In this document: positions 39,801-52,275 of the stretch, in pieces | How positions within the stretch are numbered: the first letter of the stretch is position 1 | Layout of the letters: each line of letters begins with the position of its first letter | Assembly: GCA_930367205.1 (NCBI GenBank) | Contig: OV884011.1 | Location: forward strand, 125,879,910 to 125,943,909 | DNA length: 64,000 nucleotides | Direction: 5' to 3' | DNA from: Acanthosoma haemorrhoidale | Taxonomy: Eukaryota > Arthropoda > Insecta > Hemiptera > Acanthosomatidae | Translations under genes and position numbers: made by a program | The notes under the pieces: model-generated | The model's database searches: none | Told to the model about the DNA's origin: nothing | The model's input: only the letters and a program-made list of their open reading frames with translations

Positions 39801-41810
39801 AATGATACACAGCTTGGTTTTTAATATAAACTTAAATTAGGAGACAACCATAGATTCTACAACTGGGTGAACACATCTTTAGTATCTGATTCTCCCCTTT
39901 TAAAAATAATCTTTCATTCATATATTTCAAAAAATAGATTAAGATCATAATTCATCTAAACATAATCTGTCCGGTAAAAATAACCAAAAGAAATTGTTTA
40001 AAAAATGAAAAACAAAAATTAATTAGTTTCTTGACAGATTGTGAGCTCAATGTTTTATTAAAACAACAAGGTTTCTGTATTTTAATTTATCACATGTACT
40101 TTCTACATACAAATTCTTGTTTATCTTGTTGTAGCTAAAGAGCAATGTGACTAGAGTGGCTTCTGCCTACTGTACCCAGGCCAGCCTAGTAACATCAATC
40201 CTCAGCCATCAGATGATAACAATCTGATTATCAAAATTGCTTGTCTTGTAGTTAAAATAGAATAATGTGGCCAGAAAACGACATTTTATCACAAAGTCAG
40301 TTAAGTGCCCAGCATCACACAATTAAAGATTTCGGCGATATTTCTAATATTCCTCCTTGATTAATCTCCTAATTTTTATGGGATAATGTTTACTAATATT
40401 CAAATTAAAAAACACTTTTTCTAAGTTGCCTCATTTTTCATTACAGCCACAAATGTTTTGTATAAATATATATTTATATATATATATATATTTTTTCTTT
40501 TATTAATCTGATTTTTATCATAATTTTTTTACTATAGTCCACTAAAGAACCAATATATTATTGATCAGGGTGTTGAGATTTGTAGTTTCATACAATTTGG
40601 GGGGGGGATCGTTTTTATTTTTAGCAACAACGGGGTATCAAAATAAAGCAGCCATTCAAAATATTATCCCTTTGAAAAAAACTACTAGTTGACTTAAGTT
40701 GTAAACACAATATTAATGACAGTTTGAGTGAATTTTTGTAATTATAAACAATTGTAAGTCCCAACCTTTTACTGATCAGGACACCAAAAGTCTTCATGTT
40801 GGGGTCATTATAATAACTATTTAAAAAATAAGCTATTTTAATTACCCTGTAATTATTTGCTATGAGATTGCTTTTACTTGAAGCATCAACAGGGTAAAAT
40901 ATCACGCGTCTAATTAAGTTAAAGTTGTGAACACAGGTAACATGGTACATATTATAAATTAGGACATCAATATCTTTAATTTGATATGCTATTTAATATG
41001 ATAAACATATTTAGTTTTAGTTAATTAATTAAACCCCCTCAATTATGTTTTATGGAGTTGAAATATTTCTTCCGAAATATGTCTTCCGGTTTAGAAATGA
41101 ATCCTTCACATAAAATTTGGAGCCCACAATCTACAGGACAGTGAGATGTTAAGATAATTGAGTATTAATACCACTGATTGAAGTGATAAACACAATACCT
41201 CTACAATGCCACTTTAAATAATCAGATCAACTCTCAGCAACTAAAAGCAGGGTGTATTTATTTTGTCTTACTTACATAATTCAATCAAAAAATTAGATAG
41301 TATAATTCCTATTTTTTATATTTGTTTTATCCCCTTATGTTGGTATTAAATAGATAAATTTGTATTCACTAGTAAAATAATAAGAATGTATCATGCTTAT
41401 TTTTTGGAGAAGACATTTTTGTATTAATATTAAGGAAAATATATCATAGAATTGAATATATATATTTTTTTATTTTGTAATGAATACGAAATATTATATA
41501 TAATTTATAATTACAAAAATAATGTAGTTATTTTTATATATTATAATAACTTAAAGCTTAACAGGTAATAATATAACTTAGTTGCTATGTAAAAACAGTA
41601 TATCTTTTAAACATAGCATTAAAATTATAAAATAGATTATTTTTTAAATCAAATAACTACACTTGAAAATAATGTGCACTTAAAATGTACATCAGATATA
41701 AATTGGACTAGAAAATAAAAATCCATTTATTAAAACCAAAAACAATAATAGCTCTAATTATTCATTAAAGACATTTTCTGATCATTATTTTAACCATCAG
41801 ATGTATAACG
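36810..41810. other. Gene-poor AT-rich sequence
   Basis: No coding sequence recognised. It contains one GC-rich block (38565-38800) listed separately, (TA)n-rich stretches near 40465-40492 and a run of 9 G near 40601. Frames up to 109 codons on the minus strand near 40.6-40.95 kb lack motifs. Confidence 0.45.
38565..38800. other. GC-rich block of unknown origin
   Basis: About 235 bp of clearly higher GC content than its surroundings, with landmarks GATCCCGCCACATGTTTACC, GTGAAGCCCGGCCCGTGTAC and CCATTTACCGGGCCACC. No long frame, no match elsewhere in the window and no terminal repeats were found. Confidence 0.5.
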
Positions 41811-41928
41811 TTTATTAGAAATAATTGCTAACATTGCTATAAAAATATATTTTATAATATTAATTTTTAGATCGGCAATTTAGAAATATTATGAGTTTTT
41901 CATAATTCTATTTACTCTACAAATTATC

Positions 41929-44900
41929 TTATGGGTTCATTCTATGACTGGGAGTTTCCAGCTGAATAACCGGATTTGAATGACGCCATGCTCTTAGACA
42001 TCTTAGGTGGAACCTAGTAACAAAAATGTAATTAATGTACTGATTTAATACTATTAAGTAATACCGGAGATCTATAATGTATGTATAAAAGTGATGAATG
42101 TCTTTAAGTATATTAAAGAAAACCATAAACAAGAAAAAACAGATTATAAAATTTTAAAATAGAAATTATGAATGGAAAGAAACAGTTCATACTATTGACT
42201 GGGCATTTTATTTTTTTGATTAAGTTAAAATTTCATAATTTTTCAAGACTTTTTCTACACAAATTGTTTAATAGTTATTTATTAATGTTGTTTTTACAGT
42301 TTCATTAGGTGTTTCCTTTTTTTTTTTCACCTGTGCATCTTTTTGACTGTCAGTTCAGGTCATTGTTTGTGTGTAATATCCTGCTGTCTCCATAAAGCAT
42401 GATTAAGTTGATAATTAAATTGACGTTATGTATAACCAAAAGTCATTAAAACTATCACTAACCATGATCATAAGTTCAACTCAATCTAAATTTTACTTAG
42501 AAACATGTAATTTCACATGGTAGTTACTACATTCATGATAACTGGATAATGCTACAAACAAAATAAACCCCATTGAAAATAATGAAGGCTCATTAATCAA
42601 TTAATTAGTAATTATAAATAAATATTTTCCTATTGTGCCCTATTAAGTAGGGTACCAAAGTAATGATCTTGACGTCCTTATTAATAATAATCAGGCCTGT
42701 TAGGCCTTTAATGGGCTATAAGTACAAAAAGCCGTTAAAACCATTATCAAAATTGTGCTAACAATTTTTTTGTTGCTAGTTTTACTTGCGGGGTGATATT
42801 CTTAAAGAAAGTTATACTTGATGTCACAAAGAAGCTAAAAATAAAAGTGCCTCCATAAAAATATTAAAGGCCATTAATTAATCAATTGATTAAAACAAAA
42901 TTATCTCCAGGAGTAGAGTATCGATATAAAGCTGACTTGATTAATAATGTGTTTTACCTGTTGGCACAATAGTTAAATAAAATTACCAAAATTAGCTAAA
43001 ACTGTCATTAAAATGGTTTTGCAGTGGTCAAAAATACCTTTTTTATGTATGTAAAACCCTTGATGATACATTTCGCTTGAAAAGATTTTTCTTTTACTGC
43101 AGCCTGCTGTTTTTCACAAAATATTCGACATTTAAGTTTTAAAAGGTGATTAATGAGCTAACTTTTCTATCTATGAAATTGTTAGTGGTTCAGGTGGCAT
43201 AAGGTGTTCAAGAATGTGATATATTAAAAGTGTAAGGCTAATTAAATGGAACATAATTTTACAAAGTAATAGAGCTCTATCATTAAACATAAATAAATAT
43301 CTTACCTTACTGTCATGTATACCCACAATATATATGCTAATAATATGGTAAGACTTATTATTGCTAGTCCTATTCCTTCCCAGAGACCTTTTCCGAAGTA
43401 TGTTAAGGCTCCGGCAGCACACAAGTAAATGGAAATCAGGCAAAGAGGTGTTAACAGTAAAATGCACACAATGTCTCCATAGAATCCATTCGGGCCAGCA
43501 AAACTCTCCCCTGACAGTAACCACTAAGCATCAAAAGATTAGTATAGTAATATAACCTGGTTTTGATAAGTTAATAATTTGTTTATAAAATAACACACTA
43601 TAAAAAAAAAACTAGTAATAACAAATAATAAAATAAATTCAAATTAAAAATCATTATTATTATCATTATTAAACTTATTTTATTACAGTCATGTAACTTT
43701 ATGTTTAATATTGACTAACTAATATAAACCGTTACCATTTTCCTCCTAAGACATTTGCAAGTTAAATCTAACTGTAAATGTTTATTGAATAAGAAAGGAT
43801 TAATTTAAGTAAACAATGAGATGGCCATGAAAGCAGAATTTACCTGTTTGAAGTCACAATTAAACTAGTCTTATAAAAACATATTGAAAACAAATCAATG
43901 TCCTGAATATATTTTAATGTATCAATCATTGTCTGTTTTATTTTAAGTTAACTAAAATTATTGGTGGTCAATAATTTTTAATTTGCTTTGCTATAAGTAA
44001 TTAAACATATTTACATAGTATATATAATACAATTAATAAGAGTATAAATTATAATGTCTGACTGTAATCGATGTCACCTTTGCTTAGGAATAATATTGAA
44101 GAAACTAATACCTCTTTCAATTTGCGTTTTTCTCGATGAGTTTTAAAAATGAATTTACATATTTCACACTGTTCCGTATTTGAAGTCGACAACCATGTTT
44201 CCAAACATTTTTTATGGACAAGACCTACAGTTCCAGTGCACTGACATGGAGAAATGAGGACATCAGATCCATCTCCTAAAAATTAATACCATTGATTCTT
44301 TAAAAAATACAAAAAAACATTAATGATAACTAGTTATTGATTAGTACTATAGTCGCCACCATCAAATTAGACACCTAGGATGAAGGAATAATTGGTGCAG
44401 TGTTACTATATATGGGGGGGGCTGCAGGCAAATTAGTGATTAGTTAATTTGCTTATGCTTAATGATTGGCATTATCAAAGTAAAGGGATCACGTGGATAA
44501 AAAAAAAAAAAGTAGTTCACAGAACGGCACCAAGGCTTGCCATGTATGTAGCATGATTGTGGGTCTCAAGCTTCTAATTTCATGATGCCAACTATAGGGA
44601 TGATTGATACGTTTGTACTATAATGTCACAAAATTTTGGTAAAACTCTAAAAAAAATATTTTTCATTTTATAAATATTACCATTATCATCTACATAAATA
44701 TGCTTAATGGGTTAATTATACTGATTAATTGTCATGTATTGTTTTTACTCAGTCAAAAATCCAATCAAGGTTTTTAATTAATTGTATAATTAGGTTCTTT
44801 TGCTATTTCTAAAAAGAAATTAAATACCTTCATGGCAAATCCTACATGTTGATGCCGAACTACAGTTGCTTTTGGTAGGTGACTGCAGCCTTTTATGTGG

Positions 44901-45026
44901 AAAAGAAAAATCAGTTTCTTCCTTTGGGGAAATCAAAAATATAGAAATTTGGGAATGATTGGGCGGTGTTAATTCATAACTATCCTGAAACATATCAACA
45001 AGATTACAATGACCGATAAAATCCAT
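41929..45026 (-). CDS. MARCH-type membrane RING-CH E3 ubiquitin ligase (4 exons, 221 aa)
   Basis: The exons are 45026-44828, 44275-44112, 43523-43306 and 42013-41929. All introns are GT-AG (GTATTT...TTTTAG, GTATTA...GCTTAG, GTAAGA...TACTAG) and the phases agree (1, 0, 2), giving 666 nt with the stop. Residues 1-60 form a Ser/Pro-rich cytosolic N-terminus. The RING-CH finger spans the first splice: CRICHEG then GDGSDVLISPCQCTGTVG, HKKCLETWL and CEICKF, so all eight zinc ligands (C4HC3) are present. Exon 3 holds two membrane segments, DIVCILLLTPLCLISIYLC and GIGLAIISLTILLAYILWVY, separated by a short loop. Exon 4 gives a basic tail (RFHLRCLRAWRH). Size and layout fit the MARCH2/3 subgroup, which sit in endosomal or ER membranes and ubiquitinate membrane cargo. 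An additional 5' exon is not excluded. A possible AATAAA lies at 41816-41811. Confidence 0.9.
44440..44600 (+). repeat. Dispersed short repeat, copy 2
   Basis: The counterpart of 19650-19795. It lies within the first intron of the MARCH-type gene and contains an A run (44499-44511). Confidence 0.7.
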
Positions 45027-45641
45027 TTCATTCTTGATTAAATTTTTGATGGTACATAAATATGACTTACTGAGACCATACTAGGTAATTGAAAACAAAA
45101 AACCTTCTCTTGAAAATGTCATAAAATTAGATTGATATTATTATTTTCATGAGTTGACAATTTAAAACTTTTAAAAAATCTGCACTTTTAAACTCAAACT
45201 AATGTTTTTTAATCAGTAATTCTAGTGATGATGGTTGAATGCTCTTAATCTCATGAAGTTTAATAGATTCTTTTCAAAAAAGAATTACCCTCCAACAGGC
45301 TATGCTTTAAGCGCATTCTATGGTCTGTTTTAATAACCTGCATATGTCATGGGAGGTTTCAGCAATCCAAGTTTTTCCGTTAGTGAGTCGATTTTATGCT
45401 CTGTTAGACGTATGTCTGGGACATTCACATATCAAGTTTAAACTCTACCAAGTATATGAAGCGATTAAATTATGAAAGTAATTTTATTCGTTGCTCATCG
45501 GATATCACTGGTAGCCCTAATATGTTCAAGGTGCCTTTTTCAACAGATTAATTTATGGTTTCTTTTAATTTTAAACTGATTAGTTCCTCTTTTTTTAAAG
45601 AAAAGTGTATTTATTACAGCTGCATCATTTTTACATTGGCA
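45027..45641. promoter_or_regulatory. Divergent intergenic region between two host genes
   Basis: 615 bp between oppositely oriented start codons. No TATA box stands out. It may act as a bidirectional promoter and may also hold 5' UTR exons of either gene. Confidence 0.35.
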
Positions 45642-45990
45642 ATGGCTGAACTAAGCAATCTCGAGGGAAGAGTTCTTCAAACTAATAGTTCTGTTAATGT
45701 TGTTAGGAATGAATCTTTATCCGAAGATTTAGTAAGCCCTCCTCCAGTAGTTCCACCTATGGTAGATGTAATACATGGAAAGGTATGAGTTATTTAATTG
45801 CAATTGGAAAAACCCTGTTGGAAGATTGTGAAGTTAATGCAATAATATTTTATTGAAGGTCAACTCTGTCGTTCATGAAATCCATGGCAGTTTTGAAGAC
45901 ATTCGTATATTAATTGATACGGCAGAGGTGAAGCGGGATGACAGCTTGGCTTCTGCGACAGTGGATCTCAGTTCACCAGTTCTGAAGTAG
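45642..45990 (+). CDS. Small two-exon gene, 90-residue protein of unknown function
   Basis: Exon 1 (45642-45782) starts ATGGCTGAACTAAGC (MAELSNLEGRVL). It has a Pro/Val-rich segment (VSPPPVVPPMVDV) and ends ...GGAAAG|GTATGA. Exon 2 (45859-45990) follows ATTGAAG and continues in phase 0: VNSVVHEIHGSFEDIRILID, AEVKRDDSLASATVDL, then VLK and TAG. An acceptor-like TTTATTACAG just before the start suggests a 5' UTR intron. The second half looks amphipathic helical. I do not recognise the family. An alternative donor (GAA|GTAGGT at 45985) could skip the stop and extend the protein, so the C-terminus is uncertain. It is divergent from the MARCH-type gene. Confidence 0.55.
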
Positions 45991-45994
45991 GTGA

Positions 45995-48900
45995 TGGTTG
46001 TTTTATTATAGTCATTTTTTAGTGATGTTTCTATGTGGGAAGAGTGCAAACCCTTTCCTAATCTAATGATTATTTTGATTTAAAGAAATATTAATTTTTT
46101 GTATTCATTGCTACATCGCTTCTTTTGATTAAACATCTATTTTCTGAAAACCTTCCCTTACAACTTGCCTAACTGCTGTTGATGATTTTTAAATGGAGCT
46201 CTTGACATTTAACAATATCTTCTAATTTATTTTCAAAACACGGTTTCTAATTATTGGGATTTTTAATATTTTGTGTTCTCCAATTCATAATTATCCTACT
46301 GTAACGCACCCACTTCTATTTGCAGAAATATAATTATATTCACTGATCTTCTAGGGATTTGAACCCTGAACATTCATACCATGAAGATTACCACTAAGCC
46401 ACATGAAAGCCCTGTCTATTAATATATAAGGATATCTTGCAGTAGGTTATTTGGCTGGTTACTCTATATTATAATAACACAAGAATGACAATTGTAAAGC
46501 TAAGCTCGGTGTTTGGTCAGACTGATGACCTTAAAACAAAAGAACTTCCACCATAATTATTAGAACAATATGTGTTTGATTGTATGTAGTTTAAAAGATT
46601 TTGTTGAGTGATTGGAAACTGAGAATTGTTTATCTAAGTAAGCCAAAATTGTGAGGTTTCTGTAAAATAAATAACTCATCTCATCCCTGCAAATTTTGAG
46701 ATTTTTGAACTAATATTACTAAAATATCAATATTCAAGGATATAATATGAGTCCAAGGAGGGTGAATTTATATGCAACACATTCGAAAGCCATGACAAAG
46801 CAAAATGTTATGCTGGAATTCACTCAGCCTCATGATAAAAAATGAGTAGCTACTGAAATGAATCTGTATAAACATGTTATTTTTCAATTCTTTTAGGTAT
46901 GTTTTCATCATAGAGAAGACTTTTCATTGAATATGTAAACATCAGATTTGAAAATATTAAATATTTACTGCAAAAAAATTGTAATTCTTGATGAAAACTA
47001 AATTAATATTTGCTTATAATAACATATTTTGACGAGTCTCTTTGGAATCATGGTTTATGACTCATTTTTATCATAACTTTATTATTCTGGTTGTTTGAGG
47101 CGTGATTTCTTTTCAAGAGTTGATATATTTTAAATGCTCAGAAAATATTAACATTTATGAAAAGTTTATTTTACTATTAAACAACGAACAATCATATCTA
47201 CTGCATTAGGCTGAAATAAGGGACACCTACGTTGCTAATGGTTTCATTTTATTTTTTATGGTTATATAATATAAATTGTATGTATTTCATTTGAAGCATA
47301 ATAGAAGATCGTGAATCAATACAAATATTATTATTGAAATAAAAAAAATTCCCATGTTAGAAATACCAACCTAATATTTATTTTATGTGTTGAGCTTAAT
47401 ACCAGAGATGTACAGATTTTTGAATGAGGATAATGAAAAGGAAATTCATGCACCATGAATTCTAGTTAAAAAAAAATAATTAGTTAAAAGTTAGTGATAT
47501 AAAAACTAATAGCTATACTACATTGGTATGTAATATTAAAACTTGTAGAATAAAAATCATACCTTTATATCTCTAAAAGCTTATGAGCTGGGAGTTTTTT
47601 TAAAGTAAGCTAAGCAGGCCTTTTAAAAAGTTTTTTCCTTTCATATTTTAATCAAAAACTAATTAGTTTATTTCAAGTTGTTTTGGAATATACTTTTAAA
47701 AGTGTAAAGCTATGTAATCAACTTAGACTCCTATTGTAAAATATATCAACAGACAGACAAAAGACGATAGTTCCAAGCCGAATCAAAGTAGAGTCCTCTT
47801 CCTTCAGATATAGTAAAAACAACTGTAGGTGTATAAATACCTACAGATTTATTACCACTTCTTTTAGGTAATCTAAGGGAATACAATACAAACAAAAATC
47901 ATTGTGTCTTCCAAGGAGGAGGCATCTCCAATCCTAATTTTTACTTCATTCTGAAGAACAGAGGTATGTCAGCTATCCGTAACATTTTGCAAAGTACATT
48001 TGCAATGGCAGCTATCGATAACTTCTTCACACTGAACATATAATTCAAATATATTTAGTTGAATACAATTAAATTATAAGCGACTATAATCGGTCTCAAT
48101 TCCTGGCAAGAAATAAATAGTAAAGAATGAATACCGAACATTCTTGACATGCATTAACCCAAACCATTTGGAAATTTTTGGAAAGTGTGAACTTCATACC
48201 CATTTTCTCTGTCATCTGATCATTTTCGATTATTTCCTTTTAATTTTTTTTTTTTTTTTATTCTAAAAATTCCACTATTTCGACATAAACGTTTGTGTTA
48301 CAGGATATGAGTTTTTGTAATGATATACACATTTTTTAAATGTTCTTATAAATACAACTGGTATCATACATTATAAACATAAATTAATTACTCAAGTTGA
48401 AAATAAGAAACAAGTCAAGTACGTGTAATTTACGATTTTCTGTTGTATGCATACTGAATTTTTCAATTGTATGATTTTTTTTTTTGATAAGAGATTATTT
48501 TTGTATTTGAATTTAACCTGATATTTCCATAAACATTTTTTGTATTCTCTGTTAACCGATTATTTTCCTCTTTGATTACCCAAGCGAAATTCCTGTGAAT
48601 AAATAACCTGTCCCAGGTTATTCTCCTTTTAATTAATTTTTCTTGTGCATATACAAAAATCTACCTTCCATTCATCTAGAATTTATTAGAGGAAACACCA
48701 TAAGATGGCTGTTCTCGTCATTGTGACTCCGCTGTTCAAACTCAAGACATCTAACTTCCACTTAAGGTGGAGACATGTTCCAAAAAATATTCACAACTCT
48801 GTAAAAGATGATTAAGGCTCATTTAAATTAATCCATTGACAGAAGTGCCTGGTCTTATGGCTAATTATAAACTGGAAGATACAGAGGAATTGCGGGTAGG

Positions 48901-50727
48901 ACTGTACATCAATGGACATTTTACGATCACCAAACTCAAAGCTCCTCATGATACGGCATGGAAAGAGAAAGACTAATGAATTACCTGAATTAAAAAAAAA
49001 ATCGTACTGTAGTAGACTCAATTTTGAATTATTTACTTATTCCTAATTATTTAATTATTTTTATTTTTGTAAAGTGTTGAGAAACAGAGATTTCAGACAC
49101 ATGTCATTTGTATGCAAGATCAATCCTTGACTGGTCTATGAATTTAATAAGAAAAGTGAACTGATTAACCAAGTTTTTTAGAAAGTTGAGAACATGCATC
49201 CTTGCATTCTTTCTGTTAAACTTCTTCATTGGCTTTTTTTATTTGTGGTGAATTTTTCTGGTTGGGGTCTAACTTTTTCCCAACTATTGTGTCCATTTTA
49301 GGGAATATCTCAATTTTTCAATGCATTTTTACTTGTTGAAGCTGACCTGAAACTGATTTTGGGGCTGTCATTTAAATTAAACGATTTTCTGCTGAAGTAA
49401 AAAATAATCCTCGAAGTATGTTACGTAAACATAAGCAGTTTTGAGTAACTATTTAAACATTAGTTGTAGATTGCAGAGTTGAAATTCGAGTGGAGGTGGT
49501 ATGCCTGTACGGTATTAAATTTACTGCGCCGTCACTCGTTATGCTCGTCTAACGTTACCAGAAGGTTCTCGGTTTTTATCACTAGGTTACCACGAGATAA
49601 AATTGACGAAAAAAAATGTATTACTTGCAATAGGAATATTATGTAATTTCTTTTTTTGTGTAGGGGATACAATTGTTACCTCAAACAATATTGTTAAAAA
49701 TGTTGACTTGAAGGTGAATTTTTATTCTGTCGAAATCGTTTGTACTTTCGTAATGAAGTTCATACTTCATAATATGTATTTCTTCATACTTCATAGTATG
49801 TACAGACATTATAAAAATATACTTACATATTATTTTTCTCACTAACACATTACAAGATTGGAAGCTATGGATGTTTTCTACTGTTGTACCGATGAACATA
49901 TTCCCTGTAAATTCTTATGACACAGTATGACATATTTCAAGAATTTCTAACAAGGCAAAAAACAATTGGATTCACATATCGCTTATTCATATTCAATGTC
50001 AAGTATCGTCAAGTTTTGATTGCAACATCTTATAGCCCCGATTCGTTTTATCCGAGCTCTACATTCAATAGAGTAAAGATCGTCTCAGCTCTGTTAGCAC
50101 GTTCTGCAATGATGGTCGTGAAAATGATCCAATCCATCTGAAATTGTAATGGTATATTCCACAACGATAGAATATTCTAATTCATTTCTAGGCAGATTTA
50201 ATTACGGGAAATGTGAGGGAAAATCTTATCCTTAATGGAATACAAGTAATGGACACGATCAAATAGAATAATGAAAAAAAAAACCTTTTTTTCTACGAAA
50301 TTATGTGAAATTCATTGAAATATTACATTCAAGGATTACTTCTGCGCGTAATTCATCTAAAGTGTATGTTCAAAGCCTAAAATCTAAAGTGTCGTTATTT
50401 CGATTGCTATTTTATTAATTCAATCTTATAAAACGTGAAGATTATCAGGAAATAACAAACTGGTATGAACGGTTGTGTTAAATGTCAATTGGTCTCTTCT
50501 AGCTTCTTCTAATCTTGGGAATTGGATCCCAATTACAAGGCTTGGGCTATTTTTTACAGTAATAGATCTAATGTTTGGCTATTGGTTCAAGTACTCGTCA
50601 ATTACCAACTGCTCTACATTGCTTTACTGCTAATTACAATGGAGTATTTGTCTAAACAGATTTTCTTCTCTTCTCGACATTGCCCATTTGCCTGTCGTAT
50701 TATAATTATTTTCTAGTTATTCATAAC
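45995..50727. other. Gene-poor AT-rich sequence with one tRNA-like repeat
   Basis: No exon continuing the 45642 gene could be identified. Short frames at 48.8-50.2 kb have no recognisable motif. A tRNA-derived promoter module at 46355-46401 is listed separately. Confidence 0.4.
46346..46412 (-). repeat. tRNA-derived SINE head or tRNA pseudogene
   Basis: On the minus strand TGGCTTAGTGG (46401-46391) fits the RNA polymerase III A box, and GGTTCAAATCC (46365-46355) is a perfect B box at tRNA-like spacing. The T arm pairs in four of five positions, but the acceptor stem does not form, so it is not a functional tRNA. The following AT-rich sequence may be a SINE body. Confidence 0.6.
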
Positions 50728-51290
50728 TGTAGCGACCGCTAACTACATGAGTTAAATCACCCTATACTATGGTGCACATATATTGTAAACAGAAGTAAAA
50801 TAACAGGAACTAAATGTATTGTAAATCATTGTAAAGGGTTTAGCAATAAATCGCGGAAGCCAAACAGTCATAAACCTGAAAGGGCCAGCAGCTGGCAGTC
50901 ATAAACAGCCAGGTACCCACCGGCCTAAGAGCAAGGTGGGCAAGGGTACCACCTGGCAATAGAAAACGTGTATTTGTTTGACACATACCTAGCATGAGCC
51001 TTAACTGTGTATGCCAAACAACGTTACATTGCGAGGACTGGGACAACCTACTATCGTAGCTCGTCGCTTGTTGTTTCCCTAGTCAGAGAACCTAACTAGT
51101 TCCACAACGAGCGCCGTAACCTTAAGACCACTACGTCAACTCCAGGCAACCTCTGAAGGAGGATCCTGGGACCACCTCGTGGTGCAGTGGCTAGCTGCAC
51201 CTGCACCACTTCCCGTAGTACCCATGGTCCTACGACCTGTGGGAGTTACCACCCGTTGCCAACGGCTCCCTGCTCCTGGGCATAAGCATC

Positions 51291-52021
51291 GGGATAGCAA
51301 AGCGAAACCCTGGTAAAACGAAGATGGGCCGCCTACTATCCCTGGTGGTTCCACAAAACTTAGAGAGAGGGGGGGGCTTGACTCTAAAAGTCGTGGGAGG
51401 GCTGGATCCACCTACCAGGTTCTTCTTTAGCCTCCACCGTGAGGCATTCCTGAATACAGGAACTCCCAGCCCGCAGGTAGGGACAAGTCCTAAACGTGGT
51501 GTCCAGCCTGTGGCAACTGGGGGTCTCCTCCTGTCCAAATGGACAGTCGGTTCCCCAATCCCCTAGCAAGCCAACACGCAGGAACAAGCCCCTACCGCGG
51601 TGGTAGGCGCATGGCAACTGGGGGTCTCCTCCAGTCCCGCAGGAAAGTCGGTTCCCCAATCACCTCATCCGGAATAGTCGGGATAGCAAGACGTAACCCA
51701 ATATGGGCCGTCTGCTATCCCTAGTGGTTAGCCTCCACCGTGAGGCATTCCTGAAAACAGGAACTCCCAGCCCGCAGGTAGGGACAAGTCCAAAACGTGG
51801 TGACCAGCCTGTGGCAACTGGGGGTCTCCTGTCCAAATGGACAGTCGGTTCCCCAATCCCCTGGCTAGGCAACACGCAGGAACAAGCCCCAACCGCGGTG
51901 GTAGGCGTACGGCAACTGGGGGTCTCCTCCTGTCCTAATGGACAGTCGGTTCCCCAATCCCCTCAATCGGAATAGACGGGATAGTAGACGGCCCAATATG
52001 GGCCGTCTACTATCCCTGGTG
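51291..52021. repeat. Compound tandem repeat array
   Basis: Two roughly 290-bp units (about 51430-51728 and 51729-52021) share the blocks CTCCACCGTGAGGCATTCCT and CAGCCCGCAGGTAGGGACAA. Each holds two approximately 100-bp subrepeats around GGCAACTGGGGGTCTCCT and GTCGGTTCCCCAATC (subrepeat starts near 51508, 51611, 51812, 51909). Units end with inverted pairs GGGATAG.../...CTATCCC (51291-51343, 51679-51722, 51978-52016), and a partial earlier unit precedes them. No convincing coding frame. Confidence 0.8.
51978..52016. other. Perfect 18-bp inverted repeat with 3-nt loop
   Basis: GGGATAGTAGACGGCCCA, loop ATA, TGGGCCGTCTACTATCCC. Degenerate forms of the same palindrome occur at 51679-51722 and 51291-51343. 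Confidence 0.95.
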
Positions 52022-52028
52022 GTCCCCG

Positions 52029-52069
52029 CTACCCCTATAGAGGGGCGTTAGCCCCTCTAAAAGGGGTAG
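52029..52069. other. Nested GC-rich hairpin
   Basis: The inner stem AGAGGGGC/GCCCCTCT with loop GTTA is enclosed by the outer stem CTACCCCT/AGGGGTAG. It lies 12 bases after the 18-bp palindrome. Confidence 0.9.
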
Positions 52070-52275
52070 GAGGGCTGGATCCACCTACCAGTGGCACACT
52101 GCAACCTTTCGGTTGGGCGATGGGGTCTCCACGTCCCTACGCCACTCCTTCCTACTACTCCACCTCCTAATCCGTGTTAGGGCACATCTCCGTAGTCCGT
52201 CATCGACTGCTGTTTCCTCTTCCATTTCTGGACCACCGGGCATCCTTCCCATGCCACGGAGTGGCTAAACTCCAT

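Noticed and set aside
43171..43524. 117-codon minus frame over MARCH exon 3
   Set aside because: A different frame from the one encoding the two hydrophobic helices and matching splice phases.
46346..46412. Functional tRNA gene
   Set aside because: A and B boxes are present but the acceptor stem does not pair.
48662..48830. 37-codon plus frame MAVLVIVTPLFKLK...
   Set aside because: Considered as a further exon of the 45642 gene, but there is no acceptor in the right phase and no similarity.
51978..52020. Helitron 3' end (hairpin followed by CTRR)
   Set aside because: CTGG does follow the stem, but it overlaps the hairpin edge with no spacer, there is no TC-type 5' end, and the palindrome recurs in each repeat unit.
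51291..52021. CRISPR-like or minisatellite array
   Set aside because: Units are long, compound and unequal, and the organism is a eukaryote. Minisatellite remains possible, but the paired palindromes are better described separately.
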